A stretch of 64,000 bases of DNA from Hydractinia symbiolongicarpus (lineage: Eukaryota > Cnidaria > Hydrozoa > Anthoathecata > Hydractiniidae), in contig NC_079886.1 in assembly GCF_029227915.1 (NCBI RefSeq), forward strand, positions 14,317,001 through 14,381,000, given 5' to 3'. Positions 50,177 through 62,399 of this stretch are shown here, piece by piece. Below the pieces are notes generated by a model, which saw nothing but the letters and a program-made list of their open reading frames with translations, did not search any database and was not told the DNA's origin. The position numbers and the translations under genes were made by a program. Positions within the stretch are counted from its first letter, which is position 1. Each line of letters opens with the position of its first letter.

Positions 50177-52069
50177 ATTAATCGGGACTGTAGACGTAAA
50201 TGACGTGGTTCGACCTGACCAAACTTGTGGCCACCGGTCTAGTCCTTTCAGTCTCATTGGACTACGATGTATTAAATCGCTTTCCTAAGCAACAAGCACT
50301 AAGAATGCTGCTAACTTCGCGCACAGGCCTTTAAATCCTTACGGCCTAATAAGCACCCTACGCGTAAATGACGTGGCTCCACCTGCCCAAACAGGCGGAC
50401 ACGGGTCTAACCCTTTCAACCTTATTGGAATACGAGGTATTAAGTCGTTTTCCTGAGCACCAGGTACTAAATTTCTACTAAATACCTGCACAGGACTTTA
50501 AAGCCCATAATATGTCCTTTTATGGCCTAATCAGGACTCTACACGTATATCACCTGGTTCCACGTGCCCAAATAGGTGGCCGTCGGTCGACTTCTTATAG
50601 TCTCATTGGACTACGACGTATTAAGACGTTTTTCTGAGCACCAGGCTCTAAGAACGCTCCTAAGTACGGGCAAAAATCTTCAAATCCTGTAATATGGTCT
50701 TTTGCGGCCTAATAAGGACTCTAGACGTAAATGACGTGGTTCCACCTGCCCAAACTGGTGGCCACCGGTCTAGTCCTTTCAGTCTCATTGGAATACGATG
50801 TTTTCAGTCGTTTTCCTGAGCACCACGTAATAAGAATGCTGTTAAGTACGTGCACAGGCCTTCAAAGCCTGTAATGTGTCCCTTTACAGCCTAATATGGA
50901 CTCTACACGAAAATCACCCGGCTCTACGTGCCCAGAGAGGTGGCCATCGGTCGACTTCTTATAGTCTCATTGGACTACGACGTATTAAGTCGTTTTCCTT
51001 AGCAGCAGGCACAAAGAACGCTGCTAACTTCGCGCACAGGCGTTTAAATCCTGTAATATGGTCTTTTTCGGCCTAATAAGGACTCTAGACGTAAATGACG
51101 TGGTTCCACCTGCCCAAACAGGTAGCCAAGGTTCTAGCACTTTCAGTCTCATTGGACTGCGATGTATTAAGTCGTTTTCCTGAGCATCAGGCACTACGAA
51201 CGCCGCTAGCTACATCCACAGGCCTCCCAAGCTTGTAATATGTCCTTTCATGTCCTAATCAGGACCCTACATGTATATCACCTAGTTCCACGCTCCCAGA
51301 CAGGTTGCCATCGGCGCGTTCTTTTAGTCTATTTGGACTGCGACGAATTAAGTCGTTTTCCTGAGCACCAGGCTCTAAGAACGCTGCTAAGTATGTGCAA
51401 AAGCCTTTAAAGACTGGAATATGGTCTTTTACGGCCTAATAAGAACTCTAGACGTAAATGACGGGGTTCCACCTGTCCAGACAGGTGGCCATCGGTCTAG
51501 TTAATTCAGCCTTAGTGTACTACGATTTACTAAGTTCTTTTCCTGAGCACCAGGTACTAAAAACGCTGGTAACTACGTACACAGGCCTTTAAAGCCTATA
51601 ATATGTCCTTTTATGACCTAATCAGGACTCTACACGTATACATCTGGTTCCACGTGCCCAGACAGTTGGCCATCGGTCTAGTTCTTTCAGTCTCCTTGGA
51701 CTACGATGATTTAAGTCGTTTTCCTGAGCACCAGTCTCTAAAAACGTTGCTAAGTACGGGCAAATGCCTTCAAAGCGTGTAATATGGTCTTTTACGGCCT
51801 AAAAAGGACTCTAGACGTAAATGACGTGGTTCCACCATGCTCAAACTGGTGATTACTGGTCTAGTCATTTCAGTCTCCTTGGACTACGTTGTATAAATTC
51901 GTTTTCCTGAGCACCAGGTACTAAATTGCTGGTAAATTCCTTTCACAGGCTTTTAAAGCCTATAATATGTCCTTTCATGGCCTAATCAGGACTCTACACG
52001 TATATCACCTGGTTCCACGTGCCCAGACAGGTGGCCATCGGTCTAGTTCTTTTAGTCTATTTGGACTAC

Positions 52070-54169
52070 GACAAATTAAGTGGTTTTCCTGAGCACCAGG
52101 CTCTAACAATGCTGCTAAGTATGTGCAAAAGCCTTTAAAGACTGGAATATGGTCTTTTACGGCCTAATAAGGACTCTAGACGTAAATGACGTGGCTCCAC
52201 CTGCCCAACAGGTGGCCACGGGTATAGCCCTTTCAACCTCAATGGACGCCGAGGTTTAAGTCGTTTTTTTGAGCACCAGGTACTAAATTGCTGGTAAATA
52301 CGTGCACAGGCCTTTAAAGCCTATAGTATGTCCTTTTATGGCCTAATCAGGACTCTACACGTATATCAGCTGGTTCCACGTGCCCACACAGGTGGCCATC
52401 GGTCTAGTTCTTTCAGCCTCATTGGACTACGATTTATTAAGTCGTTTTCCTTAGCACCAGGTACTAAAAACGCTCCTAAGTACGTGCAAAAGACTTCAAA
52501 GCCTATAATATGGTCTTTTGCGGCCTAATAAGGACTCTGGACCTAAATGACGTGCTTCCACCTGCCCAGACATGTGGCCATCGGTCTAGTTCTTTCAGTC
52601 TCATTGGACTACGATGTATTAGGTCGTTTTCCTGTGCACGATGCACTAAGAACGCTGATAACTACGTGCATAGGCCTTTAAATCCTGTAATATAGCCTTT
52701 AACGGATTAAAAAGGACTCTACACGTAAATGACGTGGTTCCATCTGCCCAGATAGGTGGCCATCGCTCTAGTTCTTCCTGTCTCATTGGACTGCGATGTA
52801 TTAGGATCACAGATAACTGATAACTACGTGCACAGGCCTTTAAAACCTGTAATATGGCCTTTTACGGCCTAGTCAGGACTCTAGACGTAAATGACGTGGT
52901 TCGACCTGACCAAACTTGTGGCCACCGGTCTAGTCCTTTCAGTCTCATTGGACTACGATGTATTCAATGGTTTTCCTAAGCAACAGGCACTAAGAACGCT
53001 GCTAACTACGCGCACAGGCCTTTAAATCCTTACCGCCTAATAAGCACTCTACGCATAAATGACGTGGTTCCACCATGCTCAAACTCGTGGTTACCGGTGT
53101 AGTCATTTCAGTCTCATTGGACTCCGAGGTGTTAAGTCGTTTTCCTGAGCACCAGGTACTGAATTGCTAATAAATACGTGCACAGCCCTTTAAAGCCTAT
53201 AATATGTTCTTCTATGGCTTAATCAGGACTCTACTCGTATATCACCTGGTTCCACGTGCCCAGACAGGTGGCCATCGGTCGAGTTCTTTTAGTCTCATTG
53301 GACTTCGACTTACTAAGTTGTTTTTTCTGAGCACCAGACTCTAAGAACGCTCCTAAGTACGGCAAAAGCCTTCAAAGCCTGTAATATGGTCTTTTGCGGC
53401 TTAATAAGGACTCTTGACGTAAATAACGTGGTTCTACCTGACCAAACTTGTGACCATCGGTCTAATCCTTTCAGTTTCATTGGACTACGATGTATTTAAT
53501 CGTTTTCTTAAGCAACAGGCACTAAGAACGCTGCTAACTACGTGCACAGGCCTTTAAAGCCTATAATATGTCCTTTTATGGCGTAATCAGGACTCTAGAC
53601 GTAAATGACGTGACTCCACCTGCCCAAACAGGTGGCCACGGGTCTAGCCCTTTCAACATCATTGGACTCCGAGGTATTAAGTCGTTTTCCTGAGCACCAG
53701 GTACTAAATTGCTAGTAAATACGTGCACATGCATTTAAAGCCTATAATATGTCCTTTTATGGCCTAATCAGGACTCTACACGTAGATCACCTGGTTCCAC
53801 GTGCCCAGACAGGTGGCCATTGGTGTAGATCTTTTAGTATCTTTGGACTACGATGTATTAAGTCGTTTTCCTGAGCACCAGGCGTTAAGAACGCTCCTAA
53901 GTACGGGCAAAAGCCTTCAAAGCCTGTAATATGGTCTTTTGCGGCTTAATAAGGACTCTAGACGTAAATGACGTGGTTCCACATGCTCAAACTGGTCGTT
54001 ACCGATCTAGTCATTTCAGTCTGATTGGACAACGATTCAGAAAGACGTTTTTTTGAGCACCAGGTACTAAAATGCTGGTAAATACGTACACAGGACTTTA
54101 AAGCCTTTAATATGTCCTTTTATGGCGTAATCAGGACTCTACACGTATATCACCTGGTTCCACGTGCCC
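52070..54169 (+). repeat. B block epsilon, copy 2
   Basis: Second copy of the 47,031 block. It contains only one unit of the 908 bp repeat that is duplicated after copy 1. That tandem duplication is therefore younger than the 5,039 bp duplication, or was lost from this copy. Confidence 0.85.
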
Positions 54170-55169
54170 ACACAGGTGGCCATCGGTCTAGTTCTTTCAG
54201 CCTCATTGGACTACGACCTGTTAAGTCGTTTTCCTGAGCACCAGGTACTAAAAACGCTGGTAACTACGTGCACAGGCCTTTAAAGCCTATGATATGTCCT
54301 TTTACGGCCTAATCAGGACTCTGGACGTATATTATCTGGTTTCACGTGCCCAAACAGGTGTTCATCAATACAGTCTTTTCAATCTCAATGGACTACGATG
54401 TACAAAGTCGTTTTCCTGAGCACCAGGCTCTAAAAACGCTCCGAAGTACGGGCAAAAGCCTTTAAATCCTGTAATATGGCCTTTTGCGGCCTAAAAAAGG
54501 ACTCTAGACGTAATTGACGTGCTTCCACCTGCCAAGACATGTGGCCATGGATCTAGTCCTTTCAGTCTCATTAGACTACGATGTATTAAGTCGCTTTCCT
54601 GTGCACGAGGCACTAAGAACGCTGCTAATCAGGACTTTACACGTATATCACCTGGTTCCACCTGCCCAAACAGGGGGCCATCGGTCTAGTTCTTTTAGTC
54701 TTATTGCCTTACGATGTATTAAGCCGTTTTCCTGTGCACGATGCACTAAGAACGCTGATAACTACGTGCACAGACCTTTAAATTCTGTAATATGGCCTTT
54801 TACGGATTAATAAGGACTCTACACGTAAATGACGTGGTTCCACTTGCCCAAACTGGTGGATACCGGTCTAGTCATTTCAGTCTCATTGGACTACGTTGTA
54901 TTAAATCGTTTTCCTAAGCAACAGGCACAAAGAACGCTGCTAACTACGCGAACAGGCCTTTAAATCCTGACGGCCTAATAAGCACTCTGCGCGTAAATGA
55001 CGGGGTTCTACCTGTCCAGACAGGTGGCCATCGGTCTAGTTAATTCAGCCTCATTGTACTACGATTTATTAAGTCGTTTTCCTGAGCACCAGGTACTAAA
55101 AACGCTGGTAACTACGTACACAGGCCTTTAAAGCCTATAATATGTCCTTTTATGGCCTAATCAAGACTC

Positions 55170-55745
55170 TACACGTATATCACATGGTTCCACGTGCCCA
55201 GACACTTGGCCATCAGTCTAGTTCTTTCATCCTCATTGGCCAAGGATTTATTAAGTCGTTTTCCTGAGCACCAGGTACTAAATTGCAGGTAAATACGTGC
55301 ACAGGCCTTTAAAGCCTATAATATGTCCTTTTATGGCGTAATCAGGACTCTACACGTACATCACCTGGTTCCACGTGCCCAGACAGGTGACCGTCGGTCG
55401 AGTTCTTTTAGTCTCATTAGACTACGAAGTATTAAGTCGTTTTCCTGAGCACCAGGCTCTAAGAACGCTCCTAAGTACGGGCAAAATCCTTCAAAGCCTG
55501 TAATATGGTCTTTTGCGGCCTAATCAGGACTCTAGACGTAAATAACGTGGTTCGACCTGACCAAACTTGTGGCCACAGGTCTAGTCCTTTTAGTCTCATT
55601 GGACTACGATGTATTAAATCGTTTTCCTAAGCAACAAGCACAAAGAACGCTGCTAACTACGCGAACAGGCCTTTAAATCCTTACGGCCTAATAAGCACTC
55701 TGCGCGTAAATGACGGGGTTCTACCTGTCCAGACAGGTGGCCATC
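55170..55745 (+). repeat. B block shared with 56,247-56,822
   Basis: About 570 bp recur at offset 1,077, six monomers including one 168 bp form. This is nearly the same period as the 1,075 bp repeat at 27.7-29.5 kb, and the monomer types are the same (CAGACACTTGG, TAATTCAGCCTCATTG). The partly overlapping stretch 54,870-55,170 also repeats at offset 713. Confidence 0.7.
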
Positions 55746-57006
55746 GGTCTAGTTAATTCAGCCTCATTGTACTACGATTTATTAAGTCGTTTTCCTTAGC
55801 ACCAGGTGCTAAAAACGCTGGTAACTACGTACACAGGCCTTTAAAGCCTATAATATGTCCTTTTATGGCCTAATCAAGACTTTACACGTGTATCACCTGG
55901 TTCCACGCGCCCAGACAGGTGGCCGTCGGTCGAGTTCTCTTAATCTCCTTTTACCACGATGTATTAAGTCGTTTTCCTGAGCATCGGGCTCTAAGAACGC
56001 TACTAAGTACGGTCAAATGCCTTCAAAGCGTGTAATATTGTCTTTTACGCCATAAAAAGGATTCTAGACGTAAATGACGTGGTTCCACCATGCTCAAACT
56101 GGTGGTTACCGGTCTAGTCATAACTGCCTCATTGGACTACGATGTATAAAGTCGTTTTCCTGAGCACCAGGTACTAAATTGCTGGTAAATGCGTGCACAG
56201 GCCTTTAAATCCTATAATATGTCCTTATATGGCCAAATCAGGACTCTAGACGTATATCACATGGTTCCACTTGCCCAGACACTTGGTCATCAGTCTAGTT
56301 CTTTCAGCCTCATTGGACTACGATTTATTAAGTCGTTTTCCTGAGCACCAGGTACTAAATTGCTGGTAAATACGTGCACAGGCCTTTAAAGCCTATAATA
56401 TGTCCTTTTATGGCCTAATCAGGACTCTACACGTATATCACCTGGTTCCACATGCCCAGACAGGTGGCCATCGGTCGAGTTCTTTTTGTCTCATTGGACT
56501 ACGAAGTATTAAGTCGCTTTCCTGAGCACCAGGCTCTAAGAACACTCCTAAGTACGGGCAAAATCCTTCAAAGCCTGTAATATGGTCTTTTGCGGCCTAA
56601 TCAGGACTCTAGACGTAAATGACGTGGTTCGACCTGACCAAACTTGTGCCCACCGGTCTAGTCCTTTCAGTCTCATTGGACTACGATGTATTAAGTCGTT
56701 TTCCTAAGCAACAGGCACAAAGAACGATGCTAACTACGCAAACAGGCCTTTAAATCCTTACGGCCTAATAAGCACTCTGCGCGTAAATGACGGGATTCTT
56801 CCTGTCCAGACAGGTGGCCACGGGTCTAGCACTTTCAACCTCATTGGACTCCGAGGTATTAAATCGTTTTGCTAAGCAACAGGCACTAAGAACGCTGCTA
56901 ACTACGTGCACAGGCCTTCAAAGCCTATAATATGTCCTTATATGGCCTAATCAGGACTCTAGACGTATATCACATGGTTTCACGTGCCCAGACACTTGGC
57001 CATCAG

Positions 57007-58446
57007 TCTAGTCCTTTCAGTCTCATTGGACTACGATGTATTAAATCGTTTTCCTAAGCAACAGGCACTAAGAACGCTGCTAACTACGCGAACAGGCCTT
57101 TAAATCCTTACGGCCTAACAAGCACTCTGCGCGTAAATGACGGGATTCTGCCTGTCCAGACAGGTGGCCATCGGTCTAGTTTTTACGGTCTTATTGACCT
57201 ACGATGTATTTAGACTTTTCCGGATCAACAGGCTCTAAGTACGCTGCTAAGTACGTGTAAATGCCTTCGAAGCCTGTAATAAGGTCTTTTACAGACTAAT
57301 AAGGACTCTACATGTAAATGACGTAGTTCCATGTGCCCAAACAAGTGGTCATCAATACAACCTTTTTAATCTCAATGGACTACGATGTACGAAATCGTTC
57401 TCCTGAGCACCAGGCACTAAGAACGCTGCTAACTATGCGCACAGGCCTTTAAATCCTGTTATATGGACTTTTACGGCCTAATAAAGACTCTACGCGTCAA
57501 TGACGGGGTTCCACCAGGCCAGACAGGTGGCCATCCGTCTAGTTCTTTCAGTCTCATTGGAGTACGATGTATTAAGTTGTTTTCCTGTGCACGAGGCCCT
57601 AAGAACGCTGATAACTATGTGCACAGGCCTTTAAATCCTGTAATATGGCCTTTTACGGACTAATATTTATTCTACACGCAAATGACGTGGTTCCACCTGC
57701 CCAGACAGATGGTCATCGGTCTAGTCCTTTCAGTGTCATTGGACTACGATGTATTAAGTCGTTTTTCTGAGCATTAGGCACTAAGAACGCTGCTAGCTAC
57801 ATGCACAGGCCTCTCAAGCTTGTAATATGTCCTTTTATGGCCTAATCAAGATTTTACACGTGAATCACCTGCTTCCACTTTCCCAGGCAGGTGGCCATCG
57901 GTCGATTTCCTTTAGTCTCCTTGGACTCCGATGATTTAAGTCGTTTTCCTGAGCACCAGTCTCTAAAAACGCTGCTAAGTACGGGCAAATGCCTTAAAAG
58001 CGTGTAATATGGCCTTTTACGGCCTAATAAAGACTCTAGACGTAAATGACGTGGCTCCACCTGCCCAAACAGGCGGCCACGGGTCTAACCCTTTCAACCT
58101 TATTGGACTACGAGGTATTAAGTCGCTTTCCTGAGCACCAGGTACTAAATTTCTACTAAATACCTGCACAGGACTTTAAAGCCCATAATATGTCCTTTTA
58201 TGGTCTAATCAGGGCTCTACACGTATATCACCTGGTTCCACGTGCCCAGATAGGTGGCAGTCGGTCGACTTCTTATAGTGTCATTGGACTACGACGTATT
58301 AAGTAGTTTTCCTGAGCACCAGGCTCTAACAACGCTCCTAAGTACGGGCAAAAGCCTTCAAATCCTGTAATATGGTCTTTTGCGGCCTAATAAGGACTCT
58401 AGACGTAAATGACGTGGTCCGACCTGACCAAACTTGTGGCCACCGG
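57007..58446 (+). repeat. 1,440 bp eight-monomer higher-order repeat, unit 1
   Basis: Eight monomers, 1,440 bp including one 168 bp form. Line-by-line comparison with unit 2 shows about a dozen differences and a one-base indel, roughly 99% identity. Typical private words are TAGACTTTTCCGGATCAACAG, CCACCAGGCCAGACAGG and AATATTTATTCTACACGC. Confidence 0.92.
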
Positions 58447-59885
58447 TCTAGTCCTTTCAGTCTCATTGGACTACGATGTATTAAATCGTTTTCCTAAGCA
58501 ACAGGCACTAAGAACGCTGCTAACTACGCGAACAGGCCTTTAAATCCTTACGGCCTAACAAGCACTCTGCGCGTAAATGACGGGATTCTGCCTGTCCAGA
58601 CAGGTGGCCATCGGTCTAGTTTTTACGGTCTTATTGACCTACGATGTATTTAGACTTTTCCGGATCAACAGGCTCTAAGTACGCTGCTAAGTACGTGTAA
58701 ATGCCTTCGAAGCCTGTAATAAGGTCTTTTACAGACTAATAAGGACTCTACATGTAAATGACGTAGTTCCATGTGCCCAAACAAGTGGTCATCAATACAA
58801 CCTTTTTAATCTCAATGGACTACGATGTACGAAATCGTTCTCCTGAGCACCAGGCACTAAGAACGCTGCTAACTATGCGCACAGGCCTTTAACTCCTGTT
58901 ATATGGACTTTTACGGCCTAATAAAGACTCTACGCGTCAATGACGGGGTTCCACCAGGCCAGACAGGTGGCCATCCGTCTAGTTCTTTCAGTCTCATTGG
59001 AGTACGATGTATTAAGTTGTTTTCCTGTGCACGAGGCCCTAAGAACGCTGATAACTACGTGCACAAGCCTTTAAATCCTGTAATATGGCCTTTTACGGAC
59101 TAATATTTATTCTACACGCAAATGACGTGGTTCCACCTGCCCAGACAGATGGTCATCGGTCTAGTCCTTTCAGTGTCATTGCACTACGATGTATTAAGTC
59201 GTTTTTCTGAGCATCAGGCACTAAGAACGCTGCTAGCTACATGCACAGGCCTCTCAAGCTTGTAATATGTCCTTTTATGGCCTAATCAAGACTTTACACG
59301 TGAATCACCTGCTTCCACTTTCCCAGGCAGGTGGCCATCGGTCGATTTCCTTTAGTCTCCTTGGACTCCGATGATTTAAGTCGTTTTCCTGAGCACCAGT
59401 CTCTAAAAACGCTGCTAAGTACGGGCAAATGCCTTCAAAGCGTGTAATATGGCCTTTTACGGCCTAATAAAGACTCTAGACGTAAATGACGTGGCTCCAC
59501 CTGCCCAAACAGGCGGCCACGGGTCCAACCCTTTCAACCTTATTGGACTACGAGGTATTAAGTCGCTTTCCTGAGCACCAGGTACTAAATTTCTACTAAA
59601 TACCTGCACAGGACTTTAAAGCCCATAATATGTCCTTTTTGGTCTAATCAGGGCTCTACACGTATATCACCTGGTTCCACGTGCCCAGATAGGTGGCAGT
59701 CGGTCGACTTCTTATAGTGTCATTGGAGTACGACGTATTAAGTAGTTTTTCTGAGCACCAGGCTCTAACAACGCTCCTAAGTACGGGCAAAAGCCTTCAA
59801 ATCCTGTAATATGGTCTTTTGCGGCCTAATAAGGACTCTAGACGTAAATGACGTGGTCCGACCTGACCAAACTTGTGGCCACCGG
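58447..59885 (+). repeat. 1,440 bp eight-monomer higher-order repeat, unit 2
   Basis: Directly adjacent second unit, one base shorter through a deletion at about 59,640 (CCTTTTTGGTC in place of CCTTTTATGGTC). The match carries on for about 110 bp past the unit end before diverging near 60,000, so the exchange point is inside a monomer. Confidence 0.92.
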
Positions 59886-60949
59886 TCTAGTCCTTTCAGT
59901 CTCATTGGACTGCGATGTATTAAATCGTTTTCCTAAGCAACAGGCACTAAGAACGCTGCAAAGTACGCGAACAGGCTTTTAAATCCTTACGGCCTAATAA
60001 GCACTCTGCGCGTAAATGACGGGGTTCTACCTGTCCAGACAGGTGGCCATCGGTCTAGTTCTTTCAGTCTCATTGGACTACGACGTATTAAGTCGTTTTC
60101 CTGAGCACCAGGCTCTAAGAACGCTGCTAAGCACGTGCAAAAGCATTTAAAGACTAGAAATTGTTTTTTTACGGCCTAATAAGGACTCTAGACGCAAATG
60201 ACGTGGCTCCACCTGCCCAATCAGGTGGCCACGGGTCTAGCCCTTTCAACCTCATTTGACTTCGAGGTATTAAGTCGTTCTCCTAAGCAACAGGTACTTA
60301 ATTGCTGGTAAATGCGAGCGCAGTCATTTAAAGGGTATAATATGTCCTTTTATGGTCTAATCAGGGCTCTACACGTATATCACCTGGTTCCACGTGCCTA
60401 GATAGGTGGCAGTCGGTCGACTTCTTATAGTGTCATTGGACTACGATGTATTAAGTCGTTTTCCTGACCACCAGGCTCTAAGAACGCTACTAAGTACGTG
60501 CAATATCCTTTAAAGACTGGAATATGGTCCTTTACGGTCTAATAAGGACTCTAGACGTAAATGACGTGGCTCCACCTGCTCAAACAAGTGGCCACGGGTC
60601 TAGCTCTTTCAACCTCATTGAACTACGAGGTATTAAGTCGTTTTCCTTAGCACCTGCTACTAAATTGCTGGTAAATACGTGCACAGGCCTTTAAAGCCCA
60701 TAATATGTTCTTTTATGGCCTAATAAGGACTCTACACGTGGATCACCTGGTTTCACGTGCCCAGACACGTGACCATCGGTCTAGTTCCTTTAGTCTCATT
60801 GGACTACGATGTATTAAGTCGTCTTCTTGAGCATCAGGCACTAAGAACGCCGCTAGCTACATGTACAGGCCTCCCAAATTTGTAATATGTCCTTTTATGG
60901 CCTAATCAGGACTCTACACGTATATCACCTGGTTCCACGTGCCCAGACA

Positions 60950-62370
60950 GGTGGCCATCGGTCTAGTTTTTACGGTCTTATTGACCTACGATGTATTTAG
61001 CCTTTTCCGGATCAACAGGCTCTAAGTACGCTGCTAAGTACGTGTAAATGCCTTCGAAGCCTGTAATAAGGTTTTTACAGACTAATAAGGACTCTACATG
61101 TAAACGACGTAGTTCCATGTGCCCAAACAGGTGGTCATCAATACAACCTTTTTAATCTCAATGGACTACGATGTACGAAATCGTTCTCCTGAGCACCAGG
61201 CACTAAGAACGCTGCTAACTATGCGCACAGGCCTTTAAGTCCTGTTATATGGACTTTTACGGCCTAATAAAGACTCTACGCGTCAATGACGGGGTTCCAC
61301 CAGGCCAGACAGGTGGCCATCGGTCTAGGTCTTTCCGTCTCACTGGAGTACGATGTATTAAGTTGTTTTCCTGTGCACGAGGCCCTAAGAACGCTGATAA
61401 CTACGTGCACAGGCCTTTAAATCCTGTAATATGGCCTTTTACGGACTAATATTTGTTCTACACGCAAATGACGTGGTTCCACCTGCCCAGACAGGTGGTC
61501 ATCGGTCTAGTCCTTTCAGTGTCATTGGACTACGATGTATTAAGTCGTTTTCCTGAACACCAGGTTCTATAAACGCTGCTAAGTAAGGGCAAAAGCCTTT
61601 AAACCTGTCATATGGTCTTTTACGGCCTAATAAGGACTTTGGACGTAAATGACGTGGTTCCACCTGCCCAAACAGGTGGTCACCATTACAGCCTTTTCAG
61701 TCTCATTGTACTACGATGTTTTAATTCGTTTTTCTGAGCATCAGGGACTAAGAACGCTGCTAGCTACATGCACAGGCCTCTCAAGCTTGTAATATGTCCT
61801 TTTATGGCTTAATCAAGACTTTACACGTGAATCACCTGCTTCTACGTTCCCAGGCAGGTGGCCATCGGTCGATTTCCTATAGTCTCCTTAGACTCCGATG
61901 ATTTAAGTCGTTTTCCTGAGCACCAGTCTCTAAAAACGCTGCTAAGTACGGGCAAATGCCTTCAAAGCGTGTAATATGGCCTTTTACGGCCTAATAAAGA
62001 CTCTAGACGTAAATGACGTGGCTCCACCTGCCCAAACAGGCGGCCACGGGTCTAACCCTTTCAACCTTATTGGACTACGAGGTATTAAGTCGCTTTCCTG
62101 AGCACCAGGTACTAAATTTCTACTAAATACCTGCACAGGACTTTAAAGCCCATAATATGTCCTTTTATGGTCTAATCAGGGCTCTACACGTATATCACCT
62201 GGTTCCACGTGCCCAGATAGGTGGCAGTCGGTCGACTTCTTATAGTGTCATTGGAGTACGACGTATTAAGTAGTTTTCCTGAGCACCAGGCTCTAACAAC
62301 GCTCCTAAGTACGGGCAAAAGCCTTCAAATCCTGTAATATGGTCTTTTGCGGCCTAATAAGGACTCCAGA
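60950..62370 (+). repeat. 1,440 bp higher-order repeat, diverged partial unit 3
   Basis: Matches unit 2 at offset 2,346, then 2,528 after one extra 182 bp monomer (about 61,560-61,740, with GAACACCAGGTTCTATAAACG). It is more diverged than units 1 and 2 are from each other, and about 1 kb of unrelated monomer order (59.9-60.95 kb) separates it from unit 2. Confidence 0.8.
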
Positions 62371-62399
62371 CGTAAATGACGTGGTTCCACCTGCCAGAC

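Noticed and set aside
54514-54810. Longest open frame, 98 codons, in B
   Set aside because: It spans the ~133 bp deleted monomer, which happens to join open stretches. The related locus at 27,263-27,558 has a shifted reading of the same sequence. No protein family is recognisable.
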